From Chrysomallon squamiferum (taxonomy: Eukaryota > Mollusca > Gastropoda > Neomphalida > Peltospiridae), in the NCBI GenBank assembly GCA_012295275.1, contig CM022676.1, positions 10,961,470 to 11,025,469 of the forward strand: a stretch of DNA of 64,000 nt, given 5' to 3'. Position 1 is the first letter of the stretch, and the number at the start of each line of letters is the position of its first letter. The translations under genes and the position numbers were made by a program. Shown in pieces: positions 1 through 51,200 of this stretch. The notes below the pieces were generated by a model. The model did no database searches. It had not been told where the DNA came from and saw only the letters and a list, made by a program, of their open reading frames with translations.

Positions 1-430
1 GATACAGCTTCACTGTGATACAACTTTACTGTGAGATAGTTCACTATGAGATACAGCTTTACTGTGAGATACAGCTTACTGTAAGATACAGCTTTACTGT
101 GAGATAATACAGCTTTACTGTGAGATACATTTTACTGTGAGATACAGCTTTACTGTGAGATACATTTTACGGTGAGATAAAGTTTTACTGTGAGATACAG
201 CTTTACTGTGAGATACAGCTTTACTGTGAGATACAGTTTTACTGTGAGATACAGCTTTACGGTGAGATACAGCTTTACTGTGAGATACAGCTTTACTGTG
301 AGATACAGTTTTACAGTGAGATACAGTTTTACTGTGAGATGCATTTTACTGTGAGATAGTTTTACTGAGATACATTTTACTGTGAGATAGTTTTACTGAG
401 AGATACATTTTACTGTGAGATACATTTTAC
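1..430. repeat. 18-bp minisatellite in PHLDB intron
   Basis: Roughly 20 or more units of ttactgtgagatacagct with small variants and truncated units, running off the left edge. 431-566 holds a short unique stretch with a CA-rich patch (about 494-552). Confidence 0.9.
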
Positions 431-629
431 ACACCAGTGTTCTATTCCAGTAATAACTTATTAGCCAAAAGTTTAATTTAGACCAGATCAAAATACACAC
501 GCACACACACAATCACGCACGTGCACAGAAGTAGAGAGAGACACACACACAGTTAGACAGCTACATAAGAAAATAGACCGGTTTCTCTCTGTGAGTGTTA
601 ATACTAAATACAAAAAATTAGACTGTCAC

Positions 630-39368
<38,739 letters not shown>

Positions 39369-39371
39369 CTG

Positions 39372-39612
39372 ATAACAACAACAATATCAGTAATAACACT
39401 AATAATAGAACAGCAAAAAATAAATACACTAATAATAATAGCAGTATTAACAACAATATCAGTACTAACACTAATAATAAAACAGCAAAAAATAAATACA
39501 CTAATAATAATAGCAGTATTAACAACAATATCAGTACTAACACTAACAATAAAATAGCAAAAAATAAATACACTAATAATAATAGCAGTATTAACAACAA
39601 CAGCAATACAAT
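39372..39612. repeat. About 75-bp tandem repeat, three units
   Basis: Units contain aacaacaatatcagtactaa, then cactaataataaaacagc and aaaaaataaatac. The array sits immediately upstream of the acceptor of the first coding exon. Confidence 0.9.
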
Positions 39613-39614
39613 AA

Positions 39615-40964
39615 TAATATCAAATACAAAATTTAATCATTATATTAACAGAATGAAAGAATGTTTTTGACTAAATAATAATATATTATTAATAATAAAT
39701 GTTATAACACTAATAACACACATATACAGAGAAATAATAAGATATTTTGATATTTACCATAATTATTATTGCTTTGCTTTTAAACAGACATCATTTTCAA
39801 GCTGAAAAAAAAAAAAAAAAAAAAAATGACATAGATTATTGTTATAAATTGTAAACACTGAAATTTTTATATAGTTAAATAAGAAAAAAAAAAAAAAAAT
39901 TGAAATTACAGAAACACAGAAGTAAATAACTCCCAGCTGGTGAAATATGTAACTGTTATTACCACCTACTCATTATTAAACTGTTATTTTAACACTGCAT
40001 ACTAACAATACAAATCAGAATATAAATTATAACAGTCAGGCAAAAGGTAATCAAAACAAATAACAGAAAGGCCCTTTTGAGGATATGTGAAAACAAGATT
40101 TGGCCAAATAATTTCTTTAAAAACATTAAGTTGATTAATGGTCCATGTATAAATTATATGTAAATTGTGTGTTATCTGGCTTTCTTGTGCATGTGTATCA
40201 TTATATATCCATTTCTGTCTTTCTCTTTATTTATAATATAGAATTTTAATTTTAATGTATATTCATTTAATATTATTATTATTATTATTGTAACAGCAAA
40301 GTAAAAGTAGAAACATGAAGGCCACTTAATTTTTATAAAGTTTTCATGGATGTCGCTGATGCTGCTACAGCCAAAGCTTTATTTGCATCACTTAAATCTA
40401 AAAATTTGCCATATCTGAATAATTTCTGCTCTTTAAATGTTTTTATTCTACCATTCTATAACATTTCTAGTTTACCAAAAAAACTAACAACAGAGATAGC
40501 TAATTAGCACTGATCTTGTTCCATTAAGAATTATGGCTGTACAATGATGTTGCTGTGTGTACTAAAGATTTATGAGAAAGATGTGGCAGGTTTTTCTGCC
40601 ATGGAAATTCTCCACATTTTGAGGAACAAAAAGAAGTGACCATCACACTTGTTGCTATTGGCATGGTAAAATTTGAACTGATTGTGTATGTGTGTGTGTA
40701 ATTATGTACATTGTTCCACACACACATCAGCAACAAATAAGGAACATCCTTTCTGTTTCACAGTTATGTCATTTAGTATGTACATCAAAACATTTATTAT
40801 TGATTGTTGATATACTATAGTGTATTTATGAATTTGAGTGGTGAAATATGTATTATTTACATTAATTCCTCTTTACCTGTTATTTTGTTATTCATTCCTT
40901 CATAATATACATTGACAACATATAGCAAAGACCCATATTCGGATGTGTGTGTATGTGTGTGTTC

Positions 40965-40996
<32 letters not shown>

Positions 40997-41739
40997 CAAT
41001 GATGTGTGAAGTTAAAAATAACAATAACAAAATAAATGAATAAATAAATAAATAAATATAATGTAATGGTACATAATGTCAAACCGTAGTCACAGAAACG
41101 AGATCCCAGATTTGGCCTCTTCGCATAAAAGTAGCAATGTGACAGAACGTTAACATTGAACCCTAGGTTCAAACATAATCATGATAACCAGCAATCAAAT
41201 CCAAAATTCTCTTTTCTGTTATTATTTTGTTTTCTTGCTTTTTCTTTTACGAAATGACACGATCTCTATAAACCCAGCTTCAGCTTGATAAAATTCAAAA
41301 TACATTAAATAAAATAAAAGTATACGAACTAAACAGTGAACTCCGGAGACGAGGCAAGTTAACGAAAAGTTCAAGGCGTCCTCCCAAACCGACGATCTTT
41401 CTTTAAGATTAGACCAGCCTGTGCTGCATTGTTCTCCTCTTTTAGCGATACATTAATTCCGCCTTTTCGACTTATTTCAAATGGCTAAAACTATTATCAG
41501 TGACTCATGTCGTCGTGGGAAAATAGTTGGGTAGTCTCGCAATTTCTTATCGTTTTGACCCTATCTGTGTTAACAACACTCGTGGACTAGACACTCAAGT
41601 CTAGCGGGAATGGTGCGACACCGAAACGTCCTCACTTTGACAATGATTGGCTACGATTAGCAGCGATCGTTACCGAAACAAAAAAAGCGACATAAGCTTT
41701 TGATTTTACATCATGCTTGCAAATTAGTTTTATACATTA

Positions 41740-41791
<52 letters not shown>

Positions 41792-42021
41792 ATAAAATAA
41801 CAATAAAAAATTTAATTTATTATATAATCTGTTGGTTTATCTTTTTTCTTTCTTTCTTTTCATCTGCATCAGAGCGCGAGATAAAAAGTTAATGTAGTAC
41901 TACTTTTAAAAATCAGTGATCAAGTGACCTTTATCTTGAGAAAAAAAAAAACAGTACACGGAACAAATTTAAGATAGGGTTGGCACGATTTAATTATTAA
42001 AATAAGTATGTTTATCGAGTT

Positions 42022-42061
<40 letters not shown>

Positions 42062-42235
42062 GTGCGTAAAGAAATGCAGACGTACAAACCATACATCTAA
42101 CAAAAAAATTACGTTCTATACCTTTCCAAGCAGAATGATTTATTTTGTTGTCTGAGTTATGTCATTTTTAAAAATTAATTTATAATTTTTGTTTTGTTTT
42201 GTTTTTTGTTTTATAAATTTATATTTAATAATATT
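39615..42235. other. PHLDB first intron or upstream region
   Basis: AT-rich with A-runs (39,805; 39,882), AAT runs (40,970; 41,742; 42,026) and no supported exon. 41,330-41,690 is CpG-richer (gaggcaagttaacgaaaag, gacgatcttt) and has an inverted CCAAT (gattggctacg) near 41,645; it could hold a promoter or 5' UTR. Confidence 0.45.
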
Positions 42236-42573
42236 TCAGAAAGTTTTAATATTAAAATTAAGTATCAACAGTAGCATGGACGAACAGGAACGATAACTCG
42301 TAACGGCACAAATTACGTCACGGAAAAAAGCTTCAAGACATTTCGGCGATTTAACGGGAACAAATAATCTTTTCTGCTGGGTTCAGAGAGTGGGGACACT
42401 GACAGCTTGTAAAGTTTGATTAAGTTCAAAAAGTTGTTAGAAAAGGCGCGTGATATCATGGTTTGGTAATATAAACAAGCATCCTTACCTTTATCGGTGT
42501 AAATCATAAAAAGTTCTGAAAAATGGACGCAAAATAATTTAATTTGAAAGTTTAAAACTTTCCGTGGGCTCAC

Positions 42574-42625
42574 GGAAACTTCAGATCGAAATCCAATATG
42601 GCAGCTTCGAACGCCGATTGGTGTT
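42574..42625 (-). promoter_or_regulatory. PHLDB: Candidate PHLDB promoter and 5' UTR exon
   Basis: On the minus strand: CCAATCGGCG (CCAAT box context), then GCTGCCATATTGG (YY1-like), then a GTGAGC donor at 42,573. CpG content is locally raised (42,280-42,620), and the GTAACGG and TTACGTCA-type sites lie just inside the following intron. The transcription start is not determined. Confidence 0.4.
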
Positions 42626-42639
42626 TACAAACATTTAAA

Positions 42640-44228
42640 TACGTCTGCCTTCATAATGCAATCAATTCTACATGTATTATTAAAAGAAATTTGGGGAAAT
42701 ATGTCATTTAATCAATGCCTCGTATACTATTCTCATTAGGTACCATGACGTGACACGTTACTCTGCTAAAACACCACAGCAGAAAATTAAAAAAAAAAAA
42801 AAATTAAACGTCCGTTTAAAGGCCTTATAATTGTTTTAATTAAAATTAAATTTTCACTCTTTTTCGTTAAAACAAAAAGCGTTCAACTTCTAAAACATGT
42901 ACTATTATGTATTCAAACAATGAGTTTCCTATTTTTATTTTTTAAAAATCATTGTTCCATGCTATAAACATTTTATTTTTTTATTTTTTATGTTTTATTA
43001 CAATTACTGTGAGAAAGAAATCTACATAATAATTACATACATGAAACACTTATGAACAGCCCTATATAGCCTTTAAAGTCATAGAATTTCAGTTTCAAGT
43101 TTTATGCATGCTATTAACATTGATGTTAATATTGTATTATGTATGTTTGGTATAATTATAAAGTTAGCCCCTGTTTTACACCTCTAAAGTTTACGACAAT
43201 TCAGACATGTCATGTTTGAAATGAGACGGAAATGAAGAAAAATATTTACAAATAAATCTCATCTAAATAGCTTGGATTTTTCATTTTTCTGGTTTATGAT
43301 AAAATGTAATCCATCATTCTGAGTTCACTGTACTGTCTAGTGAATTCTTTACTCCCTTTGTTAGTAATTTGTACAGACTGATAGTAAACACATGCATCAG
43401 TAGTTCTTGAGATTTTTCTTGTCTTTGTTTGTTTTTTTATGTTCGCATTGTAACATATTTCATATCACAGAGTGCTATTTCCATTTCCCATGCTACTCTT
43501 TTGGGTTTATGTAAATTAAGGTTCATTGTTATGTACATTTCTCGGTACAAATCTTCTGTTTGGTCTATCTGGGTAATTAATCTGTAGGATCTGGACTCTT
43601 CTAGCTTACTTCTTCAGTCATTTCTAGTAAGATCTCTTGTATATAGTAATGTCCTCATTTTCATGGCCTTGGATATACTGTTCACTAATTATTGTGTTTC
43701 TAATTTTTCTTTCAGAAATAAACATTCATTAGTTGCAGTAATTCAACAACAAATCAACTTGTTGTTACTCATGTTAACATTCTGATATTAATACTGTTCA
43801 AAAACAGATATTTGCAGAGAAAGATTCATATTATGGATGTCAGTTAGGTTATGCAAGTTTAAATACACTAAATGATTCTAATAAATAAAACATTTTCTTT
43901 TATTAGAAAGTTCAAAACTGGCAGTTATTCCTTGATTAGTGCTGTAAACATAGACACAGAACCTATTTAATTGTTTATATGTAAATATTATATAGATAAT
44001 TATTTATATACCAGTTGATATGTATATGATTAGTCATTTATCAATGTACATATTTATGTATATATTTATATGTGTACCTGTGAATACATAAGAAAACAGA
44101 ATGCATAACAAGCTATATTTATTTAATCATCTTTTACAAATAAAATTTAAAACCAAAATAACAAAATACAAGAAAAGAAGATTTATTTATCTCACTGATT
44201 TTTTCACATAAAGTTCATAGAAAAGAAG
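42640..44228. other. Intergenic region between PHLDB and the VWDE-FReD gene
   Basis: About 1.6 kb separates the proposed PHLDB 5' end from the 3' end of the upstream neighbour. AT-rich, no coding signal. 43,665 onward is the start of duplicated segment D. Confidence 0.5.
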
Positions 44229-44233
44229 ATATA

Positions 44234-44239
44234 TTTATT
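44234..44239 (-). terminator. Polyadenylation signal AATAAA, copy 1
   Basis: AATAAA about 24 bases after the FReD stop codon on the minus strand; a second one lies further down near 44,180. Confidence 0.55.
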
Positions 44240-44262
44240 TGATCATTGTCTAGCAGACTGTT

Positions 44263-44343
44263 TTACTTGGGTCTGATTGACATGGTAATATATTTCAGAG
44301 GTGAAGATCGTTGCAGATCAAACCATGAAAGTTTTGTAATATC
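44263..44343 (-). CDS. FReD exon 5 (copy 1) with stop
   Basis: [20 protein letters not shown], then MSIRPK and TAA. SLKxxxMxIRP is the standard C-terminal end of FReDs. Acceptor TTTTCAG. Confidence 0.94.
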   Translation of the reverse strand, partial: DITKLSWFDLQRSSPLKYITMSIRPK

Positions 44344-47300
44344 CTGAAAACACAAGAAAACAATATATATATATATATATATATATATCTTTCATGAAAA
44401 ATGTATGTAAACATATTATTTATTATTCCATGTGAATATGATAAATATGATAAGAAACCAGATTTATAATAATCATGATGATGATGATGATGATGATGAT
44501 GATAATAACGATATGAGGGAGAACAGGATAGCTATTTCACTTTTTCTTTGAAAAACGAAACATAAAATTTAATTTCATCTTTAATATATGTATGTATATT
44601 TTGTTATTGTTGTTGACATTAATATGTTTGAGTGAAACTGACAGTTAGGGAGAAACTTACCAACATGTTTACAGAGGTTGTATATTTTCCTGTTGGGTTA
44701 ACATAACCACATGAGTTAAACCAGAAACCACAACCATATACTTCAGCACAATTCCACTGATTTTGATCATTATCATGATCATATGTTGAGAAAGCCATGT
44801 TATTCTGAGAAAATGTATTACTTGAAAAAGAAAATTACAACATATATATGATACCTGTATTAAAACTAAAAAGACTTGATAAATGTGTGTTATTCAAACA
44901 AAATATATATATATATATATATATCAGTAAGATGGTAAGAGCATGTTTTGTATCCAGCAACAGGATAATTATTTTATTAGCATAGAACCTGTTGAAAACA
45001 TGATAGTTACTTGAGTGAGATAGCATTCTACTGTGTCCACACACACACATACACAATAAATAAGCTGATAAACTAATTTATTATGTTTTAATATGGACTA
45101 TGTGTCTTGCATAAATTGAAAAAATAAATAATGATAATGATACTATATTCTTTATTAGTCAGTGTGTATAAAATGAGTGTAGTAATGCAGTACTTTGGTG
45201 TGTGTTTGGTATGAATTTAGGCAGGTGTGTTTCACAATACCAAACGAAAACAATGATCAAAATAAAATGTTTGCTTCTAGTATAGTAAAGAAAGAGCCAA
45301 TAATTAATTGTGTAATTATTATTTATGCGATCACGTTTATACAGCAGTGAATTAGATAAAAATCATTGTTGTTCGTTACCACTGTTGTCCAACATAAGCA
45401 CGAACTTTGTACCTCATTATCGTTTCTTTGTTTACTTCTAAACGATTTACATTCAAACCTATTTTTAATAAAATGGCAAAACCTAATAAGAATGACAAGC
45501 TATATTTCTAGCAGATGTAAAGTTTCATTTTTAAGTTTTGCGTCCATTTGAAACGAAAATGTTTCGGCTCGCCCCACGCGGCCGACAATCTTTACAAACT
45601 TGTCAGTGGCTACTTAGACTGGACACTTCCACAGAAAGTAACTCAATGACCTTTCACCTTTTCCAACAAAGGCTAAAACTGTAGCCTGGATGTTATTTAT
45701 GGTCCAACTTCCGCACGAAACGCAACGTGATTTGAACTGTGACTAATTTCTATTTTTGAATGATCTGTGTGCAACTGGATTCGATAATTGCCAAAATCAG
45801 GTAAGCAAAATACACTTTTTATTTCCGATATGTTTTTAGTTAAGGTTATAAGATGATACATTACAATTTAGTATTTTTAGCTAATTTTGGGGTGACTGCT
45901 CTGGGCAGATCTGCACGTGCACGCGTGTCTGTGAAATGAACATCATTTAAAAGTAGATTGCTAAGCGCTGGTGTATCGCTTTTTCGAGATTAATTTTTAT
46001 AATCTAACAAAATCACAAGCTAATTAATACAAAGTATGAAAGCCAAATGAAATAGGCGATTATATTTTTATTTCTATGCCGGCTGATGTTCGTTTTTGGC
46101 GCTTTTTGTGGTTTTGCAACGAACGAAACAGTTTTCATTTCTGTATCAAATTTTACAGTCAGTTAAAATGTATAAGTTGCGCGATGTTTTGCAGGCTCCT
46201 TTTTAGCAACAGGTAAAGTCGTATTACTAGCAAAAGAGTCGTAAAATAATGACAAAAGTAAAAACTGTAATACCGGCATATTTCGTCCGCCAGTTAAGTA
46301 ATTAACCTACTTGGAGAATGGATCCATTGCACTACCAGAATGTCCATTAACATGAATGCGGTAAAACTGTTTTTCATCATCCACATGGAAATAACTGTAT
46401 TTAGCATAATCATGTTGACCATTGAAATCAGTGAAATCAACTCTTAGCTCTGTATTCTGAAATTAAGAGAAAATATTCTTAAATAATTTAAATACCAATC
46501 AAGGTATGGTGATAACTACTAGTAGCAGCAGTAGTAGAAATAGTAGTGGTTCAGGCTGGACCTGGCTAATCTGTCATTCACTGTTCAGCAGCTTTGATGG
46601 TTAGGGATGTTGATTTAAATCTCGTGGTAATTAGTTTGCATGGCTGCTGTTTGGCACCACTGTCCTCTCATACTGTTTGTGTCCACTGTCCTCTCATACT
46701 GTTTGGCACCACCGTCCTCTCATACTGTTTGGCACCACCGTCTTCTGATACTGTTTGTGCCCACTGTCTTCTCATACTGTTTGTGTCCACCGTCCTCTCA
46801 TACTGTTTGTGTCCACCGTCCTCTCATACTGTTTGTGTCCACTGTCCTCTCATACTGTTTGTGTCCACCGTCCTCTCATACTGTTTGTGTCCAATGTCCT
46901 CTCATACTGTTTGTGTCCACTGTCCTCTCATACTGTTTGGCACCACCGTCCTCTCATACTGTTTGTGTCCACCGTCCTCTCATACTGTTTGTGTCCACCG
47001 TCCTCTCATACTGTTTGTGTCCACCGTCCTCTCATACTGTTTGTGTCCACTGTTTCATACTGTCCACCACCGTTCTATACTGTTCTCTTGTTTAGGGTGT
47101 TTGTTTCTGGTAGTCTACCAGTATTTTAACTATTTGCCAGATAAAGACAGAAGTTTGTGTCCACTGAGGCTTGTTTCTGGTAGTCTGCCAGTATTTTAAC
47201 TATGACTAAAGGCATTTTTTTGGGGGAGACGCTGTGATAAATATTACTGGTATTGTAAAGATACACACCAAGTTATAGTAAAGATCGTGTATCTAATCTG

Positions 47301-47615
47301 TGTTGAGGTGTCTAGTTCTTGTTCTTTGTGAACTGTATGTATAAGTTTAACCTGAAGCAGAGTAGATTAGCTGATGTGATAGTAAACTTCATGTAGAGAA
47401 GTGCTGATCACAAAGTACAAAAAGTAACTTTATTAAAATATATACATGCAGTCACTTTTATTTCTAAAATAGAAACTATCCTTTAAGGTTAAGGTAGACC
47501 TTGTGATGTTCAACAATATCTGCGGTGATCAAGTGAGAGAAATTGTGAATAAGCGAAAGTTAGTAACGAATACCTCAGATGAACATTAAACAACAATAAA
47601 AACAAAATAATAAAA

Positions 47616-47647
<32 letters not shown>

Positions 47648-48171
47648 CAACAATAACAATAATAATTACTATAATAATAATATTATTAATTACTATAATA
47701 AAAATAATAATAATTGAAAAAACCGATAGTAATAAATTTACAATAATACTGTAATAAAAATATAATTCTTTGATTTGTTATGTTTTCCCTTTTCTTTTTT
47801 TTTTCTTCTGAAATATGTTCTCGCTTCTTTACCAGATCAGAGAACCACATGTTTATGCCCTAAATAACCAAACTAAATAAAAATAATAATAAAATAAACA
47901 AAAGTCCAAGAAGGTCCCACACAAAAATGCCAAGTTTTCGAAGATGAATGAAAATATTATTATAAATTTCATACATTTTTTTTATTTGTAAATGAAAATG
48001 TACCTTATGTATACTTGTGAACAGATGTAGATTATCATTACCCCACCAGAAACTTTTTTCTAATTTTCCAAATCCTTTCTTATACTCCTCCCAAGTTCTG
48101 TTGAAATTTTCTGCATCAGTTACTTGTCTGTTTTGGGAATAAAATGTATCTCTTAGACCATTTTTACTACG

Positions 48172-48235
<64 letters not shown>

Positions 48236-51200
48236 ATAATAATAATAATAATAACAATAACAACAACAACATGTTACAAGAATAGATTTCTACTGAATAA
48301 AATAATAATGATAATGATAAAAAAAATAAAAATAAGGACAGAAAAATAACAACAGCAAAAGTAATGATACCTAAGGAATACTAGCCACCCTCCACCATCA
48401 GTAACTGAATCACATCTGGCATACACAGTTCTGTCTCCAGGCATTCTCAACATCTGCAGTCCACTTTTTTGTTTAAATTTTAAACAAGAAGTAATTTCTG
48501 AAATTATCAATATATATAACTACACATACGCATACATAAAGGTCTGTGTGTGTGTGTGTGTTCTGTTTAATCTAGACAGAAATAAATGAAAGAATAAAAT
48601 AAATTATTAAATAATACAATAATATTAACTCATTTAAATAAATAAATAAATAAATAAAGTTTCTCTAAAAGGGAAACTTCAGCTGCAAGTAACAGTAATT
48701 ATACATTTACTAATTTATTGTAAAGTTTGATGTTTTAACCTTTTTTCCAGACCATTTTTCCTTTGACTCTGGAACAGACTAAATCAGTCTTCTTGTAGTG
48801 GCTACCTCTTATGTAACATTTACCTCCTGCTGTACAGTGATTTTTCTGTAACATTATGTACTTGCTGTTAGAATTCTGATATTTCATATGTGGAAAGAAT
48901 TAACACACGAACTGTTCAATGTACGGATATGTTTTAATATTCAGAAATCTATTACTAAGTTGATCTATTTTAATATCTAAAAAAGTTTATGTTGTCAAAA
49001 AGCATAATTGGCAGTGTAGTAGGTATTTGGATTTTTGCATATATTCAGAAATATTATGAACATCTGGATATGTGATTCGTATTTTTACAATTAATTAAAA
49101 TCATCATATCTGGAAATGCTGTAGATTATATGGAATTTTGTAGATACTTGGAAAGGTTGTAGGATCTAGACATGTAAGTGTCAGACATGCAGACATTTAG
49201 AAATAGTCAATTAAATTGCTTACTGCCACAGAACAAGTTACTTTCTTTCCATTGATGTGACAACTTTCACACTCAGAATTGTGGATGACAACCACGCGTT
49301 CTTTGCTGAAAGTTTTACCATCATTTGAAACTGATAAGTAAATAACACGAATAGCATCGATACCAGGAAAGCCATTATTCGGTATTTTGTATTTTCTTTT
49401 GGCTATAGGACACAAGACCTCCAGTGCATTCTGCACATTACCCAATACCATCGTTCTGCTTTTCTGAATAATTAGTGAGTTGTTGATCTGTGAATGGAAT
49501 GAAACTTTATAAGTACGTTTTAGTTCTAATGATTATCATGGACATCTATTTAATTTTGTGTCTTATGATGAGAGTGAAATGCATCATTTATATGTTACTA
49601 GCTAAAACAATCAGCACACAGTATTCACAGTCTTTGCTAACCCACATAGGAATCAAAAGGGAAACTAAGGATTTTTATACTCCAACTCTTCACAACATAA
49701 ACATTGTAAATATTCTGTGTAAAAAGAATGATATATTGATGATCATAAAGAAAATAATAATAATCAGTATGCTATTAATAATAAAGACAATAATAATAAT
49801 AAGAGATATCTATTATCCAAAGAACTAAATTCTTCACCTTATTACAATTGTTGTTGTAAAAAAACTACTACTGCTAAAACTTACATAAATTTCTCGCAGT
49901 TTACACATTGTTTTTAGACCAATAACAAAATATTTAGCGCTAACTGTAACATTATCACAAGGGTCATCAAGGAGATCACATCCCTCCCCATCATTAATGT
50001 CATTAACAACTGGTGGAATTCGAATATCAGTGGAGCAGTCAGCACCCATAAAATTTCTCTCACAGACACAAGTTCCTGATTAAGAGGAAACAAAAGAGAA
50101 AAACACAGGAAGAATGGTGATAGTTAAAAGCAAAGTATAAACACATTCTTCTTTTGATTAGTATTAAAATAAGGCATAGAATAATCTACAATTTCAACAT
50201 GAAGTAAAGGAAATAAATATTAAACAGAAAGTTCACATGATGTCACACAACTGAGCAAATATTAGCCTATCGTAAGAAAATGTTTATAACTGAAAATAAT
50301 TATTTAACTGAGTAAAATAAATGAACATCAAACTCTTAATTTTGTTCATGATTATTGTATATTTATTGTAGACTCGGCTTTAAACTTGGGAAATATGTTG
50401 AGTTAAAGCTAAGAAAGCAGACGATGAAAACAAACAAACCATTAGCACACTGTCCTCTATGTGAACAGTCAGATGGACAGGAAACACTGATGACTTGAGT
50501 CAGTATCGATTCTTTTCCTTTTGTCTTATGAAATTCTTCATTCATAACTGCTTCATTTACGCAAGAAGATTTTACATTTTCAATCGCTGATTCAGCAAAG
50601 ATGGTATCACCAGATGCCTGAATGAAAGAAAACTAATTTCATTTATTAGAAGATATTTTGTTTTTACTTTTTTACAACATCTTCAGTCTTTCATGAACCC
50701 AGTGCCAAATGACAATGAAAAATACAAGAGTTTTGTATGTTTTTCCCTATTGAATGGAAAGGGAATATAAATGTCCAGTTTCTTCTAAATAGAAAGTGTG
50801 CAGCAGATTTGTGTTCTCATAGTTCTTAATCAAATGTATGAACCAACGAACTTGTGGTTTAAAAAGGTATTAAGAATATTGTTTTATTAATTAAGATTTT
50901 TATAAAATGTCTTTCTTTCAGTTCAATTGCAGGGTTTAATTCCAGTAATACCATGTTAATTCAATGAGAAAGTGTGGATGGACTGATTCCAGTTTCAGCA
51001 AAAAATTGTTATAAATGTAAAATTTCATCATTCAATAAACCAGTGCTCTTAGAAATTCAGCGATCTGAAAATTTGACAGGAATATTGTGACAACAAATGA
51101 GCTGATCTCCGTAATGATATAAGTCCATAGCTCCAAAATATGAAGGGTTCATGACTGTTTGATCTTTTCATTTATTTTTATTCAGAATTTTTGTTTAAAA

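Noticed and set aside
1-430. Telomere-like or satellite chromosome end
   Set aside because: The 18-bp unit is unlike the TTAGGG repeat and lies inside an intron of a gene continuing leftward.
46594-47199. 201-codon plus-strand frame with repeated [14 protein letters not shown]
   Set aside because: Open only because the 26-bp minisatellite has no stops; all three frames are open over the same bases.
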